A stretch of DNA of 64,000 nt, from positions 167,398 through 231,397 of the forward strand of contig CAJTSD010000001.1 of assembly GCA_910578795.1 (NCBI GenBank). Reading direction: 5' to 3'. The notes beneath the pieces were generated by a model. That model was not told the DNA's origin. It worked only from the letters and a program-made list of their open reading frames with translations, and ran no database searches. The translations under genes and the position numbers were made by a program. Below are positions 57,301-64,000 of this stretch, piece after piece. Within the stretch, counting starts at the first letter, position 1; each line of letters opens with the position of its first letter. Source of the DNA: an uncultured Lachnospiraceae bacterium (GTDB lineage Bacteria; Bacillota; Clostridia; Lachnospirales; Lachnospiraceae).

Positions 57301-57397
57301 AATTTATGCCTATGCATAAATTTGCCGTGTGAAGCTTTAGATTTTCTTAGTCAGCGTCTTAATCGAATTTTATTCGATTTGCTGGCTTAGAAAATCT
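57301..57397 (-). repeat. Two hairpins between the permease genes
   Basis: AATTTATGC (57301-57309) and GCATAAATT (57314-57322) form a perfect 9-bp hairpin. The second (57339-57397) has outer arms AGATTTTCT/AGAAAATCT and inner pairs CAGC/GCTG and AATCGAAT/ATTCGATT with interruptions. No T tract follows. They separate the two permease genes and may adjust relative expression or mRNA stability. Confidence 0.6.
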
Positions 57398-57406
57398 CTT
57401 CGCACT

Positions 57407-58360
57407 TTAAACAATGCCGCGTCCGCGTGTCTTCTTACTAGCCCAGTTACATACAATAACAAGGAAGCAGCCCACCGCTGACTTAAAAAGACCAACCGCT
57501 GTTGAATACCCATAGTTCGGCAATGCAATCGCAAATGTCTGACGGTAAATATAAGTAGAAATAACGTCAGATACATCATAAACCGCATTGTTGTAAAGTA
57601 CGAATACGGACTCAAACATGTTCATAACCTTTGCAAGGTTTAAAATCAATACTGTAATGATTGTGTTGGCAAGCGCAGGCAGTGTTACGAAACGGATTTT
57701 CTGCAGACGCGTCGCACCGTCAATATCCGCCGCCTCATACAGCTCGGGATTAATACCGGACAGCGTTGCAAGGAAGATAATCGTTCCCCATCCGGTTTCC
57801 TTCCATATATTAATAATGTAGAAAATTGGACGCCACCAGGTTTTGCTTGCAAGGAAATAGATGTATTTTATCGTATCACCGCTGAATATAATACCGTTTA
57901 CCATACCGGTTGATGACGGTGAAAGGAACAAGCTGAAAATCGATGCAACAACCGCCCATGACATAAAGTGCGGCAGGTAAATAATGGTCTGCAGCGTTTT
58001 CTTTGCAAACAGATTTTTCATCTCATTTAAGAAAATAGATACCACAACTGCGGAAACATTTGTGATAATCAGTTTTATAATACTTAATTCCAGCGTATTT
58101 TTGAATGCAGTCCAAAATGCAGGCGTTCCGAACATCTTTGTGAAATGATCAAAGCCCACGAAAACCTTAGGTCCTACGGGCTTATAGTCATAAAACGCCC
58201 AGCGCACGCCAAGCATAGGCCAGTAATTCATAATCAGCATAAAAATTACTACAGGCAGGAACATGATATAATATCCCCTGTTATTCCATATACGAAGCCC
58301 CAAAGGCTTATGGCGGACTTCCACGCCGCCAGAGGTCATAACAACTTGTTTTTTTGCCAT
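57407..58360 (-). CDS. Carbohydrate ABC transporter permease (LplB/MalF type)
   Basis: This 317-aa membrane protein has an initial cytosolic segment, a first helix (YYIMFLPVVIFMLIMNYW), an EAA-like loop (YEAADIDGATRLQKIRFVT) and a typical LplB tail (AVGLFKSAVGCFLVIV then NWASKKTRGRGIV). It forms the heteromeric channel with the LplC-type permease. AAAGGAAGAG precedes ATG 58360. It is preceded by a large hairpin pair and solute-binding lipoprotein genes. Substrate undetermined. Confidence 0.93.
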   Translation of the reverse strand: MAKKQVVMTSGGVEVRHKPLGLRIWNNRGYYIMFLPVVIFMLIMNYWPMLGVRWAFYDYKPVGPKVFVGFDHFTKMFGTPAFWTAFKNTLELSIIKLIITNVSAVVVSIFLNEMKNLFAKKTLQTIIYLPHFMSWAVVASIFSLFLSPSSTGMVNGIIFSGDTIKYIYFLASKTWWRPIFYIINIWKETGWGTIIFLATLSGINPELYEAADIDGATRLQKIRFVTLPALANTIITVLILNLAKVMNMFESVFVLYNNAVYDVSDVISTYIYRQTFAIALPNYGYSTAVGLFKSAVGCFLVIVCNWASKKTRGRGIV

Positions 58361-58464
58361 ACCGTTCTCTTCCTTTCTTTATTATAAGGTACTTTTATAT
58401 GGTAAAGCAGGCGCCCTGCCATGCACGACACACCGCACATAGCAGCAGCGCCTTTTTATGCACA

Positions 58465-58558
58465 CGGGCACCCAAAGGAAATATGTCATCAAACCGATAA
58501 ATCGGTTCGCTGACGGGTGCCCGGCGCACGAGTAGGGGAAAGGCTTTTCCCCTACTCG
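58465..58558 (-). repeat. Two long hairpins between binding-protein and permease genes
   Basis: CGAGTAGGGGAAA (58529-58541) pairs with TTTCCCCTACTCG (58546-58558). The second, 58465-58523, has perfect 9-bp outer arms CGGGCACCC/GGGTGCCCG and an inner stem with AACCGAT/ATCGGTT. Both lie just after the binding-protein stop (58582) and lack a T tract. Such structures after a binding-protein gene often stabilise its mRNA against decay, giving more binding protein than permease. Confidence 0.7.
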
Positions 58559-58581
58559 ATTATTGCGACAACATAAAGCAC

Positions 58582-60237
58582 CTATTGATTCAACTCTGAT
58601 AAACACTGGTCAATAATGGAACCGACCGTATCCACATACGTCTGCATTGCCTCATCTACATTTCCGCCCTCTACAACGACCTTCGTAATCACGGCAAGCT
58701 TCGCGTCATGAATGGTGCCGGATTCATTTGTATAGGTGTCGGAAACAGGAGACGCCGGTGCGTCCTTGCTGTTCTCCGTAAAGAATTTATTGCCTGCCGT
58801 CATCAAAGAGCTCGGATCGCCGTAGCCGTTTGTCAGCTCGCAGACTACAAGGTTGGGGTCAAACAAATTTTTTGACCAAAGCGCATTCGGGTCCGTCAAA
58901 GAAGGTCGTAAGTGGAATGTTCCCTCTTCATAGCTGTAATCCTTGCGTTTCTCTGGGTCATCCGCGTTTGTTGAAAACTCTTCTGCTTTCAGCGACCAAT
59001 GTACATCCTCCGCGCCAAATGTCCAAAGCGTCTGCACGACGTCGCCGTCCATCATCGTTTCAAAAAATGTGTCGAATATCGCCTGCTCACGGGCGTTGTC
59101 ACCGTCACCGTCGTCAATGATAACCCACACCGGAGCCTCGCGGTTAATGTATGAGCCAACCTCGGCAATCGGCGGCAGCTGTACAAGCTCGGAGTCAACG
59201 CCGTTCTTGACAAAGCTGTCTGTCAGCGTCTGATACCAGCGTCCCGCCCAGTAGGTAAACGAAGCGGAAGAACCGGTCTGATCGTTGGAATAAAACTTCT
59301 CACGCGCAATCTTTGTCGACGCGGTAAGCGACTCCGGATCAATTACGCCATCCGCATATCCCTGCTGCAGACGCAAAAGCGCAGCTTTTGTTTCCTCTGT
59401 TTGGAAACCGTCATACCACACGCCGTCATCGCCCTGAAGAATTGCGGGATATGCGTCCTGCCAAAACTCCGGAAGGTAGTTGATGTAGGGCGCCTCAAAT
59501 CCGACAAAGCCTGCCGCTACCACACCATATGTATCTCCGTTCACACCGTTCCCGTCCGGGTCCTCATTGTGGAACCGCAGCATCATGTTATAATAATCAT
59601 CGTAGGTCTTGATGTCGTCAAGATTGATGTCAAGTGCGTCAAGCCATGCCTTCTTGACATAGGTCACGCATCCGTTTCCATACGTCGGCGAAAATCCGTA
59701 AAGCCTTCCGCCTCCCTTTTGCTTTAAAGCCTCGTTAATTGACGGTAAAATCATTCTCTCCTGAAAGTCAGCGTTGTCATACGCCTCTGTCATGTCCCAA
59801 AGCAGTCCTGTCGGCATATACTGCGCGAACATATCTGCCGACATAACCATCACGTCCGGATAGTCACCGCTTGCAAAGAGGCGTCCGACAGCGTCTGTGT
59901 AGCCGGAATGGTCAATTTGCTGGATTTCAAGGTCAATTCCTACTGCCTCTTCCCACTGCTTTTCCACGTCCTGCTGACCGCTGTCGAGCTGCGCCGTCAT
60001 CGTTCCGTCAACTACCATAACGATTTTGTCAAGCTTATAATCGCTTCCGGCATCCGCCGCGGCATCTCCTGCAGCTGTATCCTGCACCGGAGTCTGCGCT
60101 GTGTCGCCGTCTTGGGAAGCGCCCGTATTGCTGCTGTCTGCCGCAGGCGTTGTTTCGTCTCCGCCCTTTGCCCCGCACGCCGTAAGCGATGTAAGCATTG
60201 CGCCCGCCAAAAGGATTGCACTTAATTTTCTTTTCAT
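58582..60237 (-). CDS. Sugar ABC transporter solute-binding lipoprotein (second copy)
   Basis: This 551-aa LipO/YtcQ-type binding protein has a signal peptide with lipobox LTAC (Cys21), a Gly/Ala/Asp/Thr-rich linker, and a two-lobe binding domain. A calcium-loop-like segment DPDGNGVNGDTYG resembles an EF-hand. Further conserved segments are TYGNGCVTYVKKAWLD and EAPVWVIIDDGDGD. It would capture an oligosaccharide at the outer membrane face. It is strongly similar over the whole length to the upstream paralogue (60263-61900), so arose by tandem duplication. GGAGG precedes ATG 60237. Confidence 0.93.
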   Translation of the reverse strand: MKRKLSAILLAGAMLTSLTACGAKGGDETTPAADSSNTGASQDGDTAQTPVQDTAAGDAAADAGSDYKLDKIVMVVDGTMTAQLDSGQQDVEKQWEEAVGIDLEIQQIDHSGYTDAVGRLFASGDYPDVMVMSADMFAQYMPTGLLWDMTEAYDNADFQERMILPSINEALKQKGGGRLYGFSPTYGNGCVTYVKKAWLDALDINLDDIKTYDDYYNMMLRFHNEDPDGNGVNGDTYGVVAAGFVGFEAPYINYLPEFWQDAYPAILQGDDGVWYDGFQTEETKAALLRLQQGYADGVIDPESLTASTKIAREKFYSNDQTGSSASFTYWAGRWYQTLTDSFVKNGVDSELVQLPPIAEVGSYINREAPVWVIIDDGDGDNAREQAIFDTFFETMMDGDVVQTLWTFGAEDVHWSLKAEEFSTNADDPEKRKDYSYEEGTFHLRPSLTDPNALWSKNLFDPNLVVCELTNGYGDPSSLMTAGNKFFTENSKDAPASPVSDTYTNESGTIHDAKLAVITKVVVEGGNVDEAMQTYVDTVGSIIDQCLSELNQ

Positions 60238-60262
60238 CTGTTTCCTCCAATTTCTGATTTCA

Positions 60263-61900
60263 TTATTGATTTAATTCTGCCAAACACTGGTCTACAATCG
60301 AACCGACCGTATCCACATATCCCTGCATCGCCTCGTCAATGTCGCCGCCTTCCACAACGACCTTGGTAATTACGGCAAGCTTTGCATCGAAAATGGTACC
60401 TGTTTCATTTGTAAAAGTTTCCGATACCGGAGATACCGGAGCGTCTACGGAATTTTCCGTAAAGAATCTGTTGCCTTCCGCCGCAAGATCCGTCTGAGAC
60501 GAATAGCCGTTTGTCAGCTCACATATGGTAAGCGCAGGATCTATATAGTTCTTTTTCCAAACACTGTTGGGATCGTTTGGAGACGGTTTTAAATGAAATT
60601 CTCCCTCTTCATAAGAATATGATTTCTCGTTTTCCGTTCCCGGATTTGTCACAAATTCCTCCGCGTGCGTTGACCAGTGAACATCTTCCGCGCCGTATGT
60701 CCAAAGCGTCTGCACCACGTCGCCGTCCATCATCGTCTCAAGAAGCGCGTCAAACACTGCCTGATTTCGTGCCGGGTCGCCGGAATCGATAATAACCCAA
60801 ACCGGAGCTTCCTTGTTAATGTATGCGCCGACTTCTTCAATCGGCGGAAGCTGTACTATATCCGGATCAACGTCGTTTTTGATAAAGTTGTCCGTAAGCG
60901 TCTGATACCATGAACCTGCCCAATAAACAAACACGCCCGACGAGCCGGTTTGATTATTTGAGAACCATTTCTCACGCGCAGTCTTTGTCTGTGCCGTCAG
61001 CGACTCGGGATCGATACAGCCGTCCACATATCCCTGGCGCAGTCTTGCAAGCGCCGCCTTTGTCTCCTCTGTCTGAAATCCGTCATACCATACGCCGTCC
61101 TCGCCCTGAAGGAGCGAAGGGTAAGCATCCTGCCAAAACTCCGGAAGATAGTTGACATAAGGCGCGTCCGTTCCGATAAATCCGGGCGCTACAACGCCAT
61201 ATGTATCACCGTTTTTGCCGTTGCCGTCAGGATCTCCGTCATGGAATGCCTTGAGCATTGCATAATAATCGTCATATGTTTTGATGTCGTTAATATCAAT
61301 TCCTACCGCATCAAGCCACGCCTGCTTTACGTAGGTAACGCAGCCGTTTCCGTAGGAAGGCGCAAATCCGTATAAGCGTCCCTCGGAATCCTTTAAGTTC
61401 TTGTTGATGTCCGGAAGGATCATTCTGCTTTGGAAATCCGCGTTGTCATACGCGTCCGCCATATCCCACAAAATACCGGTCGGCGCATACTGTTTAAACA
61501 TACTTGCCGACATAATCATTGCATCCGGATAGTCCCCGCTCGCAAAAAGGCGTCCGACCGCGTCCTGATAGGCTGAGTGATCCATCTGCTGAATCGTTAA
61601 AGGAATGCCTACTGCCTCTTCCCACTGCTCCTTAAACTCTGCCTGTCCATTGTCAAGCGTTGTCGTCAGCGTGCCGTTTACCACGATGGTAATTCCCGTA
61701 TCGCCAAGAATATCATGGTAGTCCGCCTTCGCCGCCGCTGCATCGCCCGTGCTTGTCTCCGTTGCTGCTGTCCCGTTACTACTGCCGTTTTGACTGCTGT
61801 CTGCCGCAGGCGTCGTTTGGTCCCCACCCGTGCTGCCGCACGCCGAAAGCGACGTGAGCATCGTGCCTGCCAAAAGGATTGCAATTAATTTCCTTTTCAT
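60263..61900 (-). CDS. Sugar ABC transporter solute-binding lipoprotein (first copy)
   Basis: This 545-aa paralogue of the next gene starts MKRKLIAILLAGTMLTSLSA with lipobox LSAC (Cys21). It also has an extended linker, the calcium-loop-like DPDGNGKNGDTYG and the same segments SYGNGCVTYVKQAWLD and EAPVWVIIDSGDPA. The binding pockets differ in places (for example GFIGTDAPYVNY against GFVGFEAPYINY), so the ligands may differ. It is promoter-proximal and precedes the second copy by 25 bp. GGGAGG precedes ATG 61900. Confidence 0.93.
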   Translation of the reverse strand: MKRKLIAILLAGTMLTSLSACGSTGGDQTTPAADSSQNGSSNGTAATETSTGDAAAAKADYHDILGDTGITIVVNGTLTTTLDNGQAEFKEQWEEAVGIPLTIQQMDHSAYQDAVGRLFASGDYPDAMIMSASMFKQYAPTGILWDMADAYDNADFQSRMILPDINKNLKDSEGRLYGFAPSYGNGCVTYVKQAWLDAVGIDINDIKTYDDYYAMLKAFHDGDPDGNGKNGDTYGVVAPGFIGTDAPYVNYLPEFWQDAYPSLLQGEDGVWYDGFQTEETKAALARLRQGYVDGCIDPESLTAQTKTAREKWFSNNQTGSSGVFVYWAGSWYQTLTDNFIKNDVDPDIVQLPPIEEVGAYINKEAPVWVIIDSGDPARNQAVFDALLETMMDGDVVQTLWTYGAEDVHWSTHAEEFVTNPGTENEKSYSYEEGEFHLKPSPNDPNSVWKKNYIDPALTICELTNGYSSQTDLAAEGNRFFTENSVDAPVSPVSETFTNETGTIFDAKLAVITKVVVEGGDIDEAMQGYVDTVGSIVDQCLAELNQ

Positions 61901-61936
61901 AACGTACCTCCCTAAATTGAATTAATTCATAACTTT

Positions 61937-61985
61937 AAGAGAAATGCGATGCATTTCTCTTAATCGCCGCTTTAATGCGGCGATT
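61937..61985 (-). repeat. Two adjacent hairpins in the leader of the sugar transporter operon
   Basis: AAGAGAAATGC (61937-61947) and GCATTTCTCTT (61951-61961) form a perfect 11-bp stem. AATCGCCGC (61962-61970) and GCGGCGATT (61977-61985) form a perfect 9-bp stem directly next to it. They lie in the predicted 5' leader of the first lipoprotein gene. They may control translation or protect the mRNA 5' end. Confidence 0.6.
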
Positions 61986-62113
61986 TGCTTTTATTTATTT
62001 TATCACTGATATAAATTACATTTCTTCTGTATAGAAATTCATTTCTTGCGTTTTTTTAGATTTCAGACATTTATCTTTTTTTATAAGTGTGATATTGTTT
62101 TAACTGTTAAATA

Positions 62114-62142
62114 CTGATAAACATATGCGTACCGCATGTCAA
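62114..62142 (-). promoter_or_regulatory. Promoter of the sugar transporter operon with internal dyad
   Basis: The minus strand has perfect TTGACA (62137-62142), a 17-nt spacer and TATCAG (62114-62119). The spacer contains ATGCG-TAC-CGCAT (62125-62137), a 13-nt dyad suited to a regulator. The leader to the first gene is about 210 nt, unusually long. Confidence 0.65.
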
Positions 62143-62203
62143 TAGCAATCTGCACATATCCATTTTCAACAAAAAGTTGATTTTTGAATGCACAATTCAA
62201 TAA

Positions 62204-62219
62204 TTTGGTGATTGCCAAA
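62204..62219. promoter_or_regulatory. Dyad in the intergenic region before the AraC gene
   Basis: TTTGG (62204-62208) and CCAAA (62215-62219) form a perfect inverted repeat with 6-nt spacing, about 85 bp upstream of the AraC ATG. It could be an AraC or catabolite-control site. Evidence is limited. Confidence 0.35.
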
Positions 62220-62302
62220 CGGATTTTTGCTATGATACACTCGCATTATCCGAACAGTGAAAGCCAGTATGTAGATAAATAAAAACGAAGGAGGAGATTA
62301 CG

Positions 62303-63145
62303 ATGCCGCTTCCATTAAAACCCGGATACAATTTCAATTACGCGCGTCTGCGCCGTTCGTCCAATTTTGAAATGACTTCTGCGGAAGCCTATACGGACTT
62401 TTATGGTCTTTCGTACATATTAGCCGGCGAACGGATCGTCTATTCTCCGGGATATACAACCGTTCTGCAGGCAGGTGATGTCAATTTCATTCCGCGCAAT
62501 GTATACACGCGCGCGACATGTCCGTCAAGCGAAGTGTATGAAGCAGTCCTCTTGAAATTTACCGATCCGATGATTGACGATCTTTTAACGCTTTTTGGCG
62601 TAGAAACTTATGAGGACCTTTGCGGGGAATGCGTGATACATTGTGAGAAATCAACACAGGCAAAAATTATCACAATCCTAAACGACATGGAGAATGAGTG
62701 GAACCATTATAACAAATACTCCGAGCTGATTTTAAAGGGGCTGCTACACCGTTTAATTATCACATGTCTGCGGGAACGTAAGCTCGGCGGAGTACCGATA
62801 CAGATTTTGGAAAAAAAGCACGAGTGCCTCTCCGATGCCATAAAATACATCAAAACGCATCTCCACGAAAATCCCTCCCTAAAGGAAACCGCCGACTACG
62901 TTCACGTTTCGCCGTCTTACCTGTCAAAAATTTTTATCAGCCAGCTGCACACGTCTTTTTCGGATTTTGTGTTAAGCGAAAAGGTACAGTGTGCACAGAA
63001 GCTGCTCATCAACTCCAAACTGAGCATGACGCAGATTACGATGGAGGCAGGGTTTTCGAGCAATGCTTATTTTAGTGATTGTTTTAAACGGTGTACCGGA
63101 GTTTCGCCAACGCAGTTTCGAAAGGAGAATGGAGGTGCTTGTTAA
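62303..63145 (+). CDS. AraC-family transcriptional regulator
   Basis: This 280-aa protein has an N-terminal cupin-like sugar-sensing domain (YILAGERIVYSPG, GDVNFIPRNVYTRA) and a C-terminal AraC double helix-turn-helix (residues about 180-275; NPSLKETADYVHVSPSYLSK, and FSSNAYFSDCFKRCTGVSPT). It is divergently placed from the sugar transporter operon, and by analogy should activate that operon upon binding a sugar. GGAGGAG lies before the ATG at 62303. The sensed sugar cannot be identified. Confidence 0.93.
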   Translation: MPLPLKPGYNFNYARLRRSSNFEMTSAEAYTDFYGLSYILAGERIVYSPGYTTVLQAGDVNFIPRNVYTRATCPSSEVYEAVLLKFTDPMIDDLLTLFGVETYEDLCGECVIHCEKSTQAKIITILNDMENEWNHYNKYSELILKGLLHRLIITCLRERKLGGVPIQILEKKHECLSDAIKYIKTHLHENPSLKETADYVHVSPSYLSKIFISQLHTSFSDFVLSEKVQCAQKLLINSKLSMTQITMEAGFSSNAYFSDCFKRCTGVSPTQFRKENGGAC

Positions 63146-63244
63146 AGATATTTTTCATCAAAATGGCTTGTATTTGCATATGGAATGCTATAAAATGAAA
63201 GTACTAAATTTCACACCGAAAAATGCAGGAAGGAGTGCTTTGAT

Positions 63245-63790
63245 ATGGCATTACCATTAGAAAAAAGTTATACCATTGACGATATTTATGCGTTACCGGA
63301 AGGGCAGCGGGCAGAGCTGATTGACGGGCAGATGTATATGATGGCGCCGCCGATACGGGTTCATCAGAAATTGGTCTCAAGTTTTACAAAAATTATTGGC
63401 AATTACATTGACAGCAAACACGGAAACTGCGAAGTTTATCCGGCTCCGTTTGCTGTATTTTTGAATGAAGATGATAGAAATTATGTCGAACCGGATATTT
63501 CCGTTATCTGTGATAAAAATAAGTTAAACGATAAAGGCTGCAACGGCGCGCCGGACTGGATTATTGAAATTACTTCTCCCTCCAATCCGGGACATGATTA
63601 TGGCGTTAAACTCTTTAAATACCGCACCGCAGGTGTTCGGGAATATTGGATTGTAAATCCTTCCAAACAAACCGTTATTGTTTACGATTTTGAAAATGAG
63701 AAGAAAACGAACCAGTATTCTTTTGATGATACGGTTCCTGGATGTATTTATGAGGATTTCAGTATTACGATTGCGGAATTGCTTCATTAA
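63245..63790 (+). CDS. Uma2-family (DUF820) PD-(D/E)XK nuclease-fold protein
   Basis: This 181-aa protein matches the DUF820/Uma2 pattern: YTIDDIYALPEGQRAELIDG, the Asp in EPDISVICD, and the E-x-x motif IIEITSPSNPGHD followed by KLFKYRTAGVREYWIVNP. PD-(D/E)XK fold proteins in this family are predicted DNA endonucleases but their real role is unknown. It follows the AraC gene after 99 bp and could have its own promoter. GGAG lies 9 nt before ATG 63245. A terminator pair follows. Confidence 0.9.
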   Translation: MALPLEKSYTIDDIYALPEGQRAELIDGQMYMMAPPIRVHQKLVSSFTKIIGNYIDSKHGNCEVYPAPFAVFLNEDDRNYVEPDISVICDKNKLNDKGCNGAPDWIIEITSPSNPGHDYGVKLFKYRTAGVREYWIVNPSKQTVIVYDFENEKKTNQYSFDDTVPGCIYEDFSITIAELLH

Positions 63791-63850
63791 AGTTTTCCAT
63801 TCTTCTCCAAATGATTCCATGTCAGGTGAATTGACATAGAACAGTTCGAT

Positions 63851-63930
63851 AAAGACACTCGCCTCCTAAAGGACGGCAAGTGTCTTTTTATCAAAGATAA
63901 GAGAGTGGACCGGTCGCTCTCTTATCTTTG
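63851..63930 (+). terminator. Two hairpins with T runs after the Uma2 gene
   Basis: AAAGACACT (63851-63859) pairs with AGTGTCTTT (63879-63887), followed by T. Then CAAAGATAAGAGAG (63892-63905) pairs over 14 bp with CTCTCTTATCTTTG (63917-63930), followed by TTCTATTTTT. These are probably tandem terminators. The last 70 bp of the window hold no recognisable gene. Confidence 0.8.
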
Positions 63931-64000
63931 TTCTATTTTTAACAATATCGAAAAAAGGGGACATTTTGAACAGGTGATGCCGGCTTTTATTGGGCGAAGT

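Overview
The window is from a low-to-medium GC Gram-positive anaerobe, most likely a gut member of the Lachnospiraceae (Clostridia). This rests on gene content only: the murB / ROK glucokinase / hprK cluster, a DUF4179 anti-sigma pair, VanW, a pyrophosphate-type phosphofructokinase, an LplB/LplC/LipO-type sugar transporter, a multidomain secreted endo-galactanase, and very small Lachnospiraceae-type proteins. No rRNA, tRNA, CRISPR array, insertion sequence or prophage was seen. The only mobile-element gene is one tyrosine recombinase at 3717-4847.

Layout. 1-3340 (minus): murB (cut by the window edge), glucokinase, hprK and a LacI-family regulator. 3717-4847: orphan integrase with a dyad over its promoter. 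5211-6888: an ECF-type sigma factor overlapping its DUF4179 membrane anti-sigma factor. 7373-15141: nicotinate phosphoribosyltransferase, thioredoxin, two unrecognised coiled-coil genes, a HAD phosphatase, metG, a 58-aa DUF3006-like gene and an RpiB/LacAB isomerase. 15470-16180 (plus): small alarmone synthetase. 16269-19304 (minus): DUF1934, a small membrane ORF, a GntR regulator, ispE and a GNAT. 19463-28120: a 2885-residue secreted GH53 endo-beta-1,4-galactanase with three long internal repeats. 28423-31427: a RelB-like antitoxin with a 46-aa partner ORF, and a cytoplasmic hybrid histidine kinase. 31652-38331: xylulokinase, trmL, aminotransferase, Lrp/AsnC, AIR-synthase-like protein, VanW protein and a 36-aa membrane peptide. 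38367-38975 (plus): a membrane-anchored repeat-like protein.

38932-47624 (minus) looks like one run of closely spaced genes: a membrane diguanylate cyclase, a lipoprotein whose family-3 solute-binding domain is in circularly permuted order, a secreted papain-like protease, tadA, a glycosyltransferase and a DEDDh exonuclease. The leader of the first gene carries two copies of a strong Shine-Dalgarno sequence and one anti-Shine-Dalgarno that can pair with either. This is the part I would follow up first.

47860-50791 (plus): zinc-ribbon/LRR membrane protein and folD. 50844-55127 (minus): DHH phosphoesterase, a TIR-TM-DUF6273 protein and phosphofructokinase. 55479-56327 (plus): a PD-(D/E)XK-like protein with a heptad-repeat tail. 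56400-61900 (minus): two tandem paralogous solute-binding lipoproteins and two sugar permeases, divergent from an AraC regulator (62303-63145), followed by a Uma2-family nuclease-fold gene (63245-63790). Several intergenic gaps carry pairs of long hairpins without a clear T tract. Inside the sugar transporter operon these probably set the ratio of binding protein to permease.
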